Source: JAOUEA01 sp963810945
Lineage (GTDB): Bacteria > Actinomycetota > UBA4738 > HRBIN12
Direction of reading: 5' to 3'
Assembly (NCBI GenBank): GCA_963810945.1
Contig: CAWEPI010000008.1
Coordinates: 682,001-746,000, forward strand
DNA length: 64,000 bases
Positions 29,169 through 38,431 of this stretch are shown here, in pieces; position 1 is the first letter of the stretch, and each line of letters starts with the position of its first letter. The position numbers and the translations under genes are program-made. The notes below the pieces were generated by a model. That model saw only the letters and a list, made by a program, of their open reading frames with translations, had not been told where the DNA came from and ran no database searches.

Positions 29169-30971
29169 TCACGCCTCCAGGACGTTGCGGCGCAAGAACT
29201 CGAGGATCGTGCGCTGCTGCCGCACGTCCTCGTCGATGTCGAAGGACGAATGCCCCGTCCCGAAGAGATAGACCTCGTGCGGGTGATCCCGGTTCCTGAG
29301 CTCCTCGACGTACGCGAGCGCCTGACGCAGCGGGCAACGGCTGTCGTTCTCCCCGATGATGAAGAGCACGGGCGCGACCACGCGGTCGGCGAAGTAGATG
29401 GGGTTCCGATCCGCCATCAGCTCGGGCACGTCAGCGGGGGCGGCGCCGAGCAGCGCGCGATCGTACGCCTGCAGGATGGGCGACATGTCGTCGTAGGACA
29501 TCTCGTAGTCGCCCACGGGCACGCCGGCGACGCCCGCCTTCCACAGGTCGGGATGCTTGCCCAGCTCCATCAGCGTGAGGTAGCCGCCCCAGGACCAGCC
29601 GCCCACGGCCGCGCGCTCCGGATCGGCGATCCCCTTCGCCACCAGGTCCGCGAGCCCCGCGTTCAGGTCTTCGAGCTCGGGGCCGCCGATGTCGCCGACG
29701 AGGCTGTCGCGCCAGGCGGTGCCGTAGCCCGTCGAGCCTCGGAAGTTCACGAGGGCCACCGCGAACCCTGCGTCGACGTACGACTGCACCTCCGGGGACC
29801 ACCGGTCCTCATCGAGCCAGGTGGGTCCGCCGTGCGGATGCACCAAGACGGGGAACGGCCCCTCGCCCTCGGGGGTCGCGTAGAACCCGTGCACGGCCTG
29901 GCCGCGCGCGTTCCGGAAGTGCCAGGAGACGTACGGGCGCCCTGCGGGCGCGCGGTCCCCGTCGGCAGCGAGGACCTCGGCGCCCTCATCGTCGAGGATG
30001 CGCGGCGGCTCCGCTCCCGAGGTGTGGCGGAACCAGACGTGGCCGTCGGGGCGGACCCGCGCGCTCGAGATCTGCCCATCGGGGTGGGGCACCGGTGACG
30101 AGACACGGCTCGCGAGGTCGTGGCGGTACAGGTGATGACGCCCCTCGAACGTGTGACGCAGGAGGAGCGCGGACGCGTCGGGCCACCAGTCCGAGACCAC
30201 GACGGGTCCCTCCAGACCGGTGTCGAGGTCGGACCACGTCCCCGCGCCCACGTCCCAGATGGCGGGGGAGTCCTCGCCGCGTCGCTCGTGGGTCACGGCG
30301 AGGCGCTGATCGCCCGCCACGGGGGACCAGGCGGCCGCGAACAGGCTCCTGCCCTCGTCCAGCTGCTCGGCCACGACCCCACCGGTGCGCGGATCGAGCA
30401 CGCGGATCGCCGGGTGCATCAGGTCGCCGTGCTCGCTGTGCCCGAGCGCCAGCAGGGCGCCGTCGGCGCTCAGGCCCGCGCGGTTGAACCCGCTCGCGTC
30501 CCCGGCGACCCCGATGTACTCGGTGCTGCGCGCGATCTCCTTCGCGGGGCCGTCGTCGATCGCGACGTAGACCGCGAAGCCGTCGCGTCCGCTCACGGAT
30601 GCGGCCACCACGCCGGGCGCCTGCGCGAAGCCCTCGTTCCACCCCACCGGGATGCCGTCGAGGAAGGGGCGCGGCTCCCCACCGTGGAACGGCTGCGCGT
30701 ACCAGCGGCCCGACTCGTCGCCCGTCTCGTCCTGCCAGTACAGGATCTCCTCGCCGTCGAGCGAGAGGGCGCCCGTGATCACGCCCACCGGGTGGTCGGT
30801 GACCTGCCGGCGGACGCCGGAGACGCGATCCCAGGCGTGGACCTGCCAGACCCCGCTCTCCGTGCTCTCGTAGCCCATCCGATCGGGGGCGTGCGGCGAC
30901 CAGTCGGGCATGGACAGGTTGGGGGCGCGGAACCGGCGCTCCCACACGGGCGTCGCGTCGTCGGCGGGCAT
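29169..30971 (-). CDS. S9 family prolyl-oligopeptidase-type peptidase
   Basis: 600-residue serine peptidase: an N-terminal beta-propeller of WD-like blades followed by an alpha/beta-hydrolase domain. Catalytic Ser is in GGWSWGGYLTLM, Asp in GENDSRCPLRQA, His in GTGHSSFDID. PHGGPTWLDEDRW is the oxyanion-side block typical of acylaminoacyl peptidases. No signal peptide, so probably cytosolic peptide turnover. The start is placed at ATG 30971; an in-frame start 12 codons upstream would overlap the neighbouring gene. Confidence 0.88.
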   Translation of the reverse strand: MPADDATPVWERRFRAPNLSMPDWSPHAPDRMGYESTESGVWQVHAWDRVSGVRRQVTDHPVGVITGALSLDGEEILYWQDETGDESGRWYAQPFHGGEPRPFLDGIPVGWNEGFAQAPGVVAASVSGRDGFAVYVAIDDGPAKEIARSTEYIGVAGDASGFNRAGLSADGALLALGHSEHGDLMHPAIRVLDPRTGGVVAEQLDEGRSLFAAAWSPVAGDQRLAVTHERRGEDSPAIWDVGAGTWSDLDTGLEGPVVVSDWWPDASALLLRHTFEGRHHLYRHDLASRVSSPVPHPDGQISSARVRPDGHVWFRHTSGAEPPRILDDEGAEVLAADGDRAPAGRPYVSWHFRNARGQAVHGFYATPEGEGPFPVLVHPHGGPTWLDEDRWSPEVQSYVDAGFAVALVNFRGSTGYGTAWRDSLVGDIGGPELEDLNAGLADLVAKGIADPERAAVGGWSWGGYLTLMELGKHPDLWKAGVAGVPVGDYEMSYDDMSPILQAYDRALLGAAPADVPELMADRNPIYFADRVVAPVLFIIGENDSRCPLRQALAYVEELRNRDHPHEVYLFGTGHSSFDIDEDVRQQRTILEFLRRNVLEA

Positions 30972-30981
30972 GGATGGAACC

Positions 30982-33302
30982 CTAAACCGAAGCCGCCCGA
31001 GCGACACGGATCGCCTCCAAGACCCGCTCGGGCGCGAGCGGGAGGTCGAGGTGGCGCACCCCCAGGTGCGCGAGCGCGTCGACCGCGGCGTTCTGCACCG
31101 CGGGCGTGGAGCCGATGCACGCCGACTCGCCGATGCCCTTGGCCCCGAGCGGGTTGAGGGGCGTGGGCGTCTCGGTGTGCGCCGTCTCGAACCATGGCAG
31201 CTCGGCCGCCGAGGGCATCAGGTACGTCGAGAGGTTGCCGGTGATGGGGTTGCCGGCCGCGTCGTAGCGCACCTCCTCGTAGAGCGCCTGGGCGATGCCC
31301 TGTCCCAGCCCGCCGTGCACCTGCCCCTGTACCAGCACCGGGTTGAGGATCCTGCCGCAGTCGTCCACGCCCACGTGGCGCACCAGCCGGACGTCGCCCG
31401 TCTCGGTGTCCACCTCCACCACCGCCACGTGCGTGCCGAACGGGAAGGTCGAGCCCCGCATCCGGAACCTGCCGGCAGCCGCGAGGCCCGGTTCCATGCC
31501 GTCGGGCAGGCGCGTGGGATCCTGCGCCGCCGCGGCGAGCTCTTCCCACGCCGAGCGAGCGCTCCGGGGCGCCCGCGACCCCGAGCCGCCCGTCTTCGGT
31601 GAGGGTCACATCGGTCACGTCCACCTCCAGCAGGTGGGCGGCGATGGTCCGCGCCCGCTCCAGCACCTCCGTCGCGCGTTCGTACACGGCCGAGCCCCCC
31701 GCCTGCAGCGATCGCGACCCCCACGTGCCCTGGCCCTCCGGCACCACCCCGGTGTCGGAATGGATGACCGTGATGCGCTCCATCGGCACCCCGAGCACGG
31801 CCGAGACGATCTGGGCGAACGCGGTCTCGTGCCCCTGACCGTGCGATGAGGTCCCCGCCATCACGGTCACCGCGCCGTCGGGGCGGACCTCCACGGAGCC
31901 GAACTCCTTCGAGGAGAACGACGTGATCTCGACGTAGGAGCAGATCCCGATCCCGAGCGCGAGGTGGTCCCCGCGGGTGCGGCGCGCCCGCTGGGCGGCG
32001 CGCAGCCCCGCGTAGTCCGCGCGCCGCAACGCCTCGTCCAGGGCGGGCTCGTAGTCGCCCACGTCGTACGTGGTGCCCGACGCCGTCGTGAACGGGAAAG
32101 CGTCGGGCGCGATCAGGTTCTTCCGCCGGAGCTCCGCCGGATCCATCCCGAGCTCCGTCGCGAGCATGTCCATCGCGCGTTCGACGAGCGCCGTGGCCTC
32201 CGGGCGCCCCGCGCCGCGGTACGGTGCGACCGGGGTGGCGTTCGTCACCACGCTGCGGCCGGTGCACGTGATGGCGGGGAAGCGATAGACGCCGGAGAGC
32301 ATCTCCTGCGTAGTCGAGGGCATGAAGGCGCCGATCGGGTAGGCGCCCATGTCCGCGAGGAGCTCGACGCGCATCCCCACGAGGGCGCCGTCGCGCGTGG
32401 CCCCCAGCTCCACCCGCTGGACCTGCGCGCGTCCGTGCGTGAGGTTGAGCATGCTCTCCGTGCGCGATTCGACCCAGCGCACCGGTCGCCCCAGGATCTG
32501 CGCCGCGCGGGCCACCACGAGGTACTCGGGGTAGACCTGGAGCTTGGCGCCGAAGCCTCCCCCGACGTCGGGCGCGATGGCGCGCACCTGCCCCTTCCCC
32601 ACGCCGAGGGCCTCGGCGAGGTCGTCGCGCACGTCGAACGGGACCTGCGTCGAGACGTAGACGGTGAACGCGCCGTCCGCCTCCGGGATCACCGCGATGC
32701 CGTTGGTCTCCATCGGGACCGGAGCGAGACGCTGGTTCACGAAGCGCCCCCGGACGACCACGTCGGCCCCCGCGAGCACGTCCGCGTCCCTGGTCCGCGA
32801 ACGCGTGCGCCACGTTCGTGCCGAACGCGGGCCACAGGAGGGGGGCGTCGTCGGCGACCGCGGCCTCGACGTCGGTGACCGCCGGCAGCGGGTCGTAATC
32901 GGGGAAGACCGCCTCGGCCGCATCGAGCGCCTGCGCGAGCGTCTCGGCCACGACCACCCCCATCGCCTCGCCCACGAACCGGACGGTGTCGCGTGCCAGC
33001 ACCTCCCGCCCGAACGGGCCCTCGAGGGCCTCGTGGCTCGCCTCCACGTTGCCGCTCGGCGGCATGCGCGGCAGGTCGACGTCGTCGGCGAGGAGCACCG
33101 TCACGACCCCCGGCATCGCCTGGGCTTCCTCGACGTCCACCCCGTTGACGTGCGCGTGCGGCATGATGGAGCGAATGAAGACGGCCCGCAACGCCCCCTC
33201 GATCGGGATGTTGTCCAGGTAGCGTGCCCGGCCCCGCAGGAACCTCGGGTCTTCAGTTCTGAGCACGGGCAGGCCGAACATCGAGGGAGGCACGGTGGTC
33301 AC
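30982..33302 (-). CDS. Xanthine dehydrogenase/CoxL-family molybdopterin subunit (two frameshifts)
   Basis: Large molybdenum-binding subunit of the xanthine oxidase family, ~773 residues. N-terminal aldehyde-oxidase hammerhead (FLRGRARYLDNIPIEGAL), VGGGFGAKLQVYPEY, the active-site loop PYRGAGRPEAT, which matches form II (BMS) rather than the AYRCSFR of true CO dehydrogenase, and GTSSHGQGHETAFAQI; the catalytic Glu block is KGIGESACIGS. Extra bases at about 32795 and 31560 break the frame. The FAD (CoxM) and FeS (CoxS) partners are not next to it, which is unusual. Confidence 0.85.
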
Positions 33303-33347
33303 CGGCCCATGCTATCCGGGTGGGTCGTGAGGGGAGGGAACGAACCG

Positions 33348-34469
33348 GTGCGACGCAACGCCATCGCGATGACCCTCGCGCTGGTGGTCGCCGCCTGTCA
33401 CGCCGCCACGTCGCCGAGCCCCCAGGTCGCCACCGGCGGCGGGGTGAAGCTCGTGCGCGTGGCCGCGCTCGCGGACCCGGTGGGCTTCACCTTCACGCCC
33501 AACGGCCGGATCGTCTACCTCGAGCGCGACACCGGGCGGGTGCGCCTCCTCAACCCGCGCACGGGCCACGACCGGATCCTCTACCGCTTCACCGGGGTCA
33601 ACGCCGAGGGTGAGCGAGGGGCCCTCGGGGTCGCCCTGCACCCAGACTGGCCGCAGCGGCCGTTCGTCTACGTCTACGTCTCGCGCGCGCCGGGGTCGGC
33701 ACCACTGCGCAACCAACTGGTCCGCCTCCGGCTCGCGCACGGGCGGCTCAGGGGCGCGCGCGTCCTCCTCAACTCCCCGATCGTGCAGACGAACCACAAC
33801 GGCGGCCGCATCCTGTTCGGCCCCGATCGACGCCTCTACCTCGTGATCGGCGACGGCGGCGCGGACCCCGGCACGGCGCAGGACGCGGGCGACGTCCGCG
33901 GCAAGATCCTCCGCCTGAAGCCCGACGGCTCGGTGCCGGCCTCGAACCCCATCGCGGGCAACCCGTTGTGGTCGTTCGGCCACCGCAACTCGATCGGCAT
34001 GGCCTTCGATCCTGTGAGCGGGAACCTCTGGGAGACCGAGAACGGGCCGGAGTGCAACGACGAGATCAACCTGATCGCGAAGGGCGGCAACTTCGCGTGG
34101 GGGCCCAGCGAGAACTGCTCCGGGGCGAGCCCGGGCGACACGAACCAGGACGGGCCGGACCCGAAGCACCTGCCGGAAACCTGGTTCAGCCCCACGATCG
34201 CGATCACCGGCATCGCCTTCTGCGATGGCTGCGGACTAGGCGCGGCGTTCGAGGGCGACCTGATCTTCGGCTGCGCCAACGGCAACTGCGTGACCAACGT
34301 GGGACCGCTCGGGGACGCGGACCTCACATCCGGTCGCGCCGGTCTCGCGGCCGACCCCACCCGGATCGACACCACATGGTCCGGTCCCATCTACTCCCTG
34401 GAGGTCGCCCCCGACCACCGGATCTACGCGAGCGACGCCCAGGGCATCTACCGACTGGCGCCCGCCTGA
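33348..34469 (+). CDS. Sorbosone/glucose dehydrogenase-like beta-propeller lipoprotein
   Basis: 373 residues of the GSDH family (PQQ-type six-blade propeller). The N-terminus has a lipobox (LVVAACHA, Cys 17), so it is probably membrane-anchored outside the cell. Family blocks: VGFTFTPNGRIVYLERDTGRV, RGALGVALHPDWP, TNHNGGRILFGPD with the catalytic His, ENGPECNDEINLIAKGGNFAWGP and a CDGCG loop. Start GTG 33348 with GGGGAGGG 9 bases upstream. Tandem paralogue of the next gene. Confidence 0.87.
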   Translation: MRRNAIAMTLALVVAACHAATSPSPQVATGGGVKLVRVAALADPVGFTFTPNGRIVYLERDTGRVRLLNPRTGHDRILYRFTGVNAEGERGALGVALHPDWPQRPFVYVYVSRAPGSAPLRNQLVRLRLAHGRLRGARVLLNSPIVQTNHNGGRILFGPDRRLYLVIGDGGADPGTAQDAGDVRGKILRLKPDGSVPASNPIAGNPLWSFGHRNSIGMAFDPVSGNLWETENGPECNDEINLIAKGGNFAWGPSENCSGASPGDTNQDGPDPKHLPETWFSPTIAITGIAFCDGCGLGAAFEGDLIFGCANGNCVTNVGPLGDADLTSGRAGLAADPTRIDTTWSGPIYSLEVAPDHRIYASDAQGIYRLAPA

Positions 34470-34497
34470 GGACACCCGATCACGAGGAGACGACGAC

Positions 34498-35631
34498 ATG
34501 CGACCACGACACCTGACCTCGGCAGCTCTCGCGCTCGCGCTGGCCGCATCCACGCTGACGGCCACCGTGCTGAGCGCCTCCCCCGCCGCGGCCTCGCATG
34601 CAGCCGCAGCCGCGGCCCCCGGCGTCCACGCCAAACTCGTGAAGGGAGGGCTGAACGATCCCGCCGGCTTCACGTTCACCCCGAAGGGGTGGATCTACTA
34701 CGCCGAGCGCGGGACCGGCGAGATCCATGTGCTGAACCCATCGACCGGCAAGGGCCATCTCTTCTTCAAGGTGCGCGGGGTGAACGGCTCCGGTGAGCGC
34801 GGCGCCCTCGGCGTGGCGCTCGACCCCTCCTGGCCACGCGCACCCTTCGTCTACGTGTACGCGACCCGCTCCACGCACGGGGGACTGCGCAACCAGGTCC
34901 TGCGGATCCGCTCCAAGGGCGGCAAGGGGGTTGGCTTCCGCGTGATCGCGCAGGCCCCCGCCTCAAGTTCGCCGTACCACAACGGGGGCCGCATCCTGTT
35001 CGGGCGCGACGACAAGCTCTACGTCTTCATCGGCGACGGCCACGACTCGACGAACGCCCAGGACCGCACCGCCAACCTCCAGGGCAAGATGCTGCGTATC
35101 AACCCCGACGGCTCGGTTCCCTCGGACAACCCGTTCGCCCACAGCCCGATCTGGTCCTACGGCAACCGCAACTCCTACGGCTTCACGTTCGATCCCAAGA
35201 CGCACCGCCTCTGGCAGACGGAGAACGGGCCGGAGTGCAACGACGAGATCAACGTCATCACGAAGGGCGGCAACTTCGGGTGGGGACCGAACGAGACCTG
35301 CTCCGGGACGAGCCCCGGCAACACGAACAACAGCGGCCCCGCCCCGAGGCACCGCCCCAAGGTCTTCTTCGGGGCCACGATCGGCATCACCGGCGACGCG
35401 TTCTGTCACCGCTGCGGGCTGGGCCCCCGGTGGGAGGGCAAGCTCTTCTTCGGGTGCGTGAACGACGGGAAGCTGCGCGTGCTCGCGCTGAACGCCGCTC
35501 GCACCGGCCCGCGTGGATCGCCGAACGTGGTGCTCGACAGCCCCGGCGGCGCGATCTACTCGATGGAGACGGCGCCCAACGGGACGATCTACTTCAGCGA
35601 CTCGGGCGGCATCTACAAGCTCACGAGGTAA
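34498..35631 (+). CDS. Secreted sorbosone/glucose dehydrogenase-like beta-propeller protein
   Basis: 377-residue paralogue of the preceding gene, 28 bases downstream and probably co-transcribed. It has a normal Sec signal peptide with an Ala-rich end (LSASPAAASHAAAAAAPG) instead of a lipobox, so it is likely released. Same blocks: ERGALGVALDPSWP, HNGGRILFGRDDKLYVFIGDG, ENGPECNDEINVITKGGNFGWGP, GDAFCHRCGLG. ATG 34498 with GAGGAGACG upstream. Oxidation of sugars or other alcohols with PQQ is the family role; cofactor not provable here. Confidence 0.87.
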   Translation: MRPRHLTSAALALALAASTLTATVLSASPAAASHAAAAAAPGVHAKLVKGGLNDPAGFTFTPKGWIYYAERGTGEIHVLNPSTGKGHLFFKVRGVNGSGERGALGVALDPSWPRAPFVYVYATRSTHGGLRNQVLRIRSKGGKGVGFRVIAQAPASSSPYHNGGRILFGRDDKLYVFIGDGHDSTNAQDRTANLQGKMLRINPDGSVPSDNPFAHSPIWSYGNRNSYGFTFDPKTHRLWQTENGPECNDEINVITKGGNFGWGPNETCSGTSPGNTNNSGPAPRHRPKVFFGATIGITGDAFCHRCGLGPRWEGKLFFGCVNDGKLRVLALNAARTGPRGSPNVVLDSPGGAIYSMETAPNGTIYFSDSGGIYKLTR

Positions 35632-35725
35632 CGGCGGGTCTGGTTGGGTTCCACGGTCCGGAGCATGGGAGTACCCTGGATGGGCGTCGTCCGTGTGTGA
35701 CGTCGCGCTCTTCGTGGAGGTCATC

Positions 35726-35860
35726 GTGAACATCGGACGCCCCCAACGCATCATCGAGGTGGAGCCGGTCTCGCTGCCGCTGCCCGAGCCGGTCACGGCC
35801 CCGTCCGGACCCGCGCCCGCGGAGCCGACCCCGGTCCCCGCCGAAGAACCCGCGGGATGA
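35726..35860 (+). CDS. Small conserved-looking Pro/Glu-rich protein (44 aa)
   Basis: Starts GTG 35726 after a GTGGAGG ribosome site: MNIGRPQRIIEVEPVSLPLP, then a Pro/Ala/Glu-rich tail ending EEPAG. The ordered N-terminal IGxPxRxIEVEP piece followed by a disordered tail looks like a short conserved actinobacterial protein I have seen annotated as hypothetical. It sits 10 bases ahead of the next gene and is probably co-transcribed with it. Function unknown. Confidence 0.55.
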   Translation: MNIGRPQRIIEVEPVSLPLPEPVTAPSGPAPAEPTPVPAEEPAG

Positions 35861-35870
35861 GCCCGCTGGG

Positions 35871-36446
35871 ATGAGCACGTCGGGCACGCTCGAGCGCACG
35901 CCGGCGACCGGCCGCTCGGCCGAGCCGATCGTGGCGTGGCGGTCCTGGTCGCTCGGCGGCTCTCCCGAGGCGGACGACCTGCTCCTGCGCCCCGTCTCGG
36001 CGCGCGGGCGCACGTGGCGCCCGCGCGAGGTGGCCGAGGCCTCGTGCGCGCGGCATCGCTCACATCGCGCGCCGGAGCTGGACTGCCTCTGCGGCCTCCA
36101 CGCCTCCCCCACCTTCGACGTCCTGCGCCGCACACGCTGTCCCGCGGTCCTGGGGCGCGTCGCGCTCTGGGGCCGCGTGATCGAGCACGAGCGCGGCTAT
36201 CGCGCGCGCTTCGGGTATCCCCAGCGCCTGCGGCTGATCTGTCAGTTCTGCTTCTGGCAGCACGCGGAGCTCACGGAGGAGCCCGCACGGGTGGGTTGGT
36301 ACCGCGGCGACCGGCTCGTGCCCTTCTGCGACGGACACCTCGCGATCGCGCGCGCGATCGGGCTCGGGCCGGCGAGGACGCTCGACGCGCACGACGTCGA
36401 TCAGCGACTCCGCGACGCGTACGCCGTGGATCCGCTCGGCGTCTGA
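35871..36446 (+). CDS. Conserved hypothetical protein with Cys/His clusters
   Basis: 191 residues, soluble. N-terminal AWRSWSL and GRTWRPREVAEASC are followed by HRAPELDCLCGLHA, a HxAPxxxCxCGxxA pattern found in a family of uncharacterised actinobacterial proteins, then CQFCFWQHA and PFCDGHL near the C-terminus. The Cys/His spacing suggests metal binding. No enzymatic motif recognised. Confidence 0.65.
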   Translation: MSTSGTLERTPATGRSAEPIVAWRSWSLGGSPEADDLLLRPVSARGRTWRPREVAEASCARHRSHRAPELDCLCGLHASPTFDVLRRTRCPAVLGRVALWGRVIEHERGYRARFGYPQRLRLICQFCFWQHAELTEEPARVGWYRGDRLVPFCDGHLAIARAIGLGPARTLDAHDVDQRLRDAYAVDPLGV

Positions 36447-36449
36447 GGA

Positions 36450-37118
36450 TCAGCGGCCGTTCGCGGAGAAGTGTTGGTAGTCCTTCTCGGTGCGCCACTG
36501 GCCGCCCCACTCCCACCCGATCGCATGGAACGCCCACCAGACGCGATCGTGCAGGTGGATCATCCCGGGCCGGTGCTGGGTGCGATCCAGGTAGGCCCGA
36601 CCCGCGGGCGGGGAGACGCCGCCGCTCCAGACGAACGGGTTCTCCACCGTGTTCACGTCGATCGCGCGCCCGTACGCGTGCTGGGACCACGTGCAGCAGA
36701 CGCCGGCGCGCCATCGGCAGTTGAAGGCCGACGTGTTGTCGGCCGCCATCGAGCGATGATCGTCGGCGCCGTAACGGTCCACGAGGCGCATCCGCCGGAT
36801 CGGGAACCGTGCGTCGTAGAGATGGTGGAACACGCGCACGACGTCGCTCGCGAACGTGCGGTGCACCACCATCTCGCCGCGATGCCAGCGATGGTCGAAG
36901 CCCCAGTACGTCATGTAGAGCAACCGCAGGTCGCGCAGCGGGACGGGACACCCCTCGTGCCACGACCGCCCGATCATCAGGTGGCGCGTGGCGGCGTCGA
37001 GCGGCGCGATCGTCGCGCTGAACGGCGGTCGGCCGGTCGTCGCGGCCGAGCCGACGGCCTCGGCGGGCGCGAGGCCGAAGATCAGCAACCCACACAGGAC
37101 GAGCGTCGCGCGTCGCAT
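36450..37118 (-). CDS. Secreted M15-type (extensin-like) peptidase
   Basis: 222 residues with a signal peptide (RRATLVLCGLLIFGLAPAEA). The M15/extensin-C motif is complete: SQHAYGRAIDVN gives the zinc His and Asp, and GWEWGGQWRTEKDYQHF gives the last zinc His and the catalytic Trp-rich loop. Such enzymes cut peptidoglycan peptide bonds (D-Ala-D-Ala or endopeptidase) outside the membrane. Convergent with the preceding gene, 3-base gap. Confidence 0.87.
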   Translation of the reverse strand: MRRATLVLCGLLIFGLAPAEAVGSAATTGRPPFSATIAPLDAATRHLMIGRSWHEGCPVPLRDLRLLYMTYWGFDHRWHRGEMVVHRTFASDVVRVFHHLYDARFPIRRMRLVDRYGADDHRSMAADNTSAFNCRWRAGVCCTWSQHAYGRAIDVNTVENPFVWSGGVSPPAGRAYLDRTQHRPGMIHLHDRVWWAFHAIGWEWGGQWRTEKDYQHFSANGR

Positions 37119-37242
37119 CCGTTCACCCTAGCGCCGCCGGAACCGGGCGTTCGTGCTCTGGATCCGTCCCGCGCAGGGCGCGGCCCGGTCGAGCGACGAT
37201 GGATCGGAGTACGGTGCCGGTATCCACCGAACGGGAGGAACC

Positions 37243-37698
37243 ATGAGCGAGGTCACGGAACAGCAGCTCGAGGACATCGAGGCATTGTTCGTGCAGACGG
37301 CGGCCGGCATGTCGAGCCAGGGGGACACCCTGACCCTGCACGGACTCTCGCCGTCGACCTTGTACTTCTCCGACCGCCCGCAGCGCGAGGTCGGGCACAT
37401 GACGTCACGGTCCTTCGTGGATCTGTGGGCCGAGGGGGAGAACAGCTTCGAGAAGGACCCACCCAACGCGGTCTTGTCGTTCGCGGAGCCCGGCGACCGG
37501 ACGCCTGAGGACGTCGTGGTGGAGATCCAGTCGCCAGCCCTCGAGGGCGACGCTCTCACCTATCGCATCAAGGTCTTGGACGGCGCCGTGCCCGCCACGA
37601 CCGGACCGTGTGCCCTCTTCATCGACCCCTTCGGCCGGCCACTCTCGCCGGTGTCCGCCGCGGGCATGCACCGCCGGGCGCGCCGCCGCCGGCGCTGA
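37243..37698 (+). CDS. Conserved hypothetical protein (SPSTLYFSDRP family)
   Basis: 151 residues from ATG 37243 with GGGAGGAACC upstream. It contains LTLHGLSPSTLYFSDRP, then GHMTSRSFVDLWAEGENSF and DPPNAVLSF, then a beta-rich VVVEIQSPALEGDALTYRIKVLDG. This set is shared by a widespread family of hypothetical proteins (also in cyanobacteria) that I recognise by pattern but that has no assigned function. Arg-rich end. Confidence 0.7.
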   Translation: MSEVTEQQLEDIEALFVQTAAGMSSQGDTLTLHGLSPSTLYFSDRPQREVGHMTSRSFVDLWAEGENSFEKDPPNAVLSFAEPGDRTPEDVVVEIQSPALEGDALTYRIKVLDGAVPATTGPCALFIDPFGRPLSPVSAAGMHRRARRRRR

Positions 37699-37710
37699 TC
37701 TTCCGGGCCG

Positions 37711-37783
37711 TGGAGACGACCGGGTTCGAACCGGCGACCTCCGGCTTGCAAAGCCGGCGCTCTACCAACTGAGCTACGTCCCC
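37711..37783 (-). tRNA. tRNA-Ala (anticodon TGC)
   Basis: The minus strand folds into a full 73-base cloverleaf: acceptor GGGGACG/CGTCTCC with the G3-U70 pair that identifies alanine tRNA, D arm GCTC-AGTTGGTA-GAGC, anticodon arm CCGGC-TTTGCAA-GCCGG giving anticodon TGC, and T arm GCCGG-TTCGAAC-CCGGT. CCA is not encoded. Confidence 0.95.
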
Positions 37784-37845
37784 CCATCGAGGGATGCGGG
37801 CCCGTGGATGAGCGACGCACGGGCGCGCGTGCCTCGATACAGAGT

Positions 37846-38427
37846 CTAGGCTGCCCCCGGCGGTCGCCTCGCCTCCAGCTCCGACACCGCGATGAACGCG
37901 AGGCCCCCGAGCAGCGCGAGGAGACCCCAGCCGACGCCTTCGCTCCCGGGGTACCGGAGATCCGAACCCGGAAACCGATGGAAGACGATCGACGCCAGGC
38001 CGTAGCCCGCGGCCCCGAGCCCGGCGCACCAGGCGCTGAGCCGCCACCCACGGATCCGCGTCGCCGCGATCGCCCCGACGAACAGCAAGCCGAGCGCCAT
38101 CGCCGCCATGTTCGCCCAGTGGTCCATGCTCACGTGTGGATCGGCCGACGGACCGACGCGCTGCAGCCGCGCCATCGTCCACGCGAACCACAGGAGCGGG
38201 AAGGCCGCGACGAGGACGAACCCTCCCAGCACGGCACTGGGATCCGGCCTCGGATGGAGCAGCACGTCGCGATCGGGGTGAAGCGCCAAGAGGATCGCCG
38301 CCCCCGCACCGACCGCGAGGGCGAGGATGAGGTAGTTCGCGTCGGCGGAGACGAGACCCGCGACCGGGGCGCCCCTGCCACGCGGGTGGGGGCCATCGTC
38401 TCGAGCCGGGACGTCCGGATCTGTCAC
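37846..38427 (-). CDS. Multi-pass membrane protein of unknown function
   Basis: 193 residues from GTG 38427, with five predicted membrane helices (YLILALAVGAGAAILLAL, LGGFVLVAAFPLLWFAW, ANMAAMALGLLFVGAIAA, AWCAGLGAAGYGLASIVF, GWGLLALLGGLAFIAVSEL). Starts 4 bases after the stop of the repeat protein gene, so co-transcribed with it. No family recognised. Confidence 0.65.
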   Translation of the reverse strand: MTDPDVPARDDGPHPRGRGAPVAGLVSADANYLILALAVGAGAAILLALHPDRDVLLHPRPDPSAVLGGFVLVAAFPLLWFAWTMARLQRVGPSADPHVSMDHWANMAAMALGLLFVGAIAATRIRGWRLSAWCAGLGAAGYGLASIVFHRFPGSDLRYPGSEGVGWGLLALLGGLAFIAVSELEARRPPGAA

Positions 38428-38431
38428 GGTC

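Noticed and set aside
30982..33302. True aerobic CO dehydrogenase (form I)
   Set aside because: The active-site loop is PYRGAGR, not the AYRCSFR of form I, and coxM/coxS are absent.
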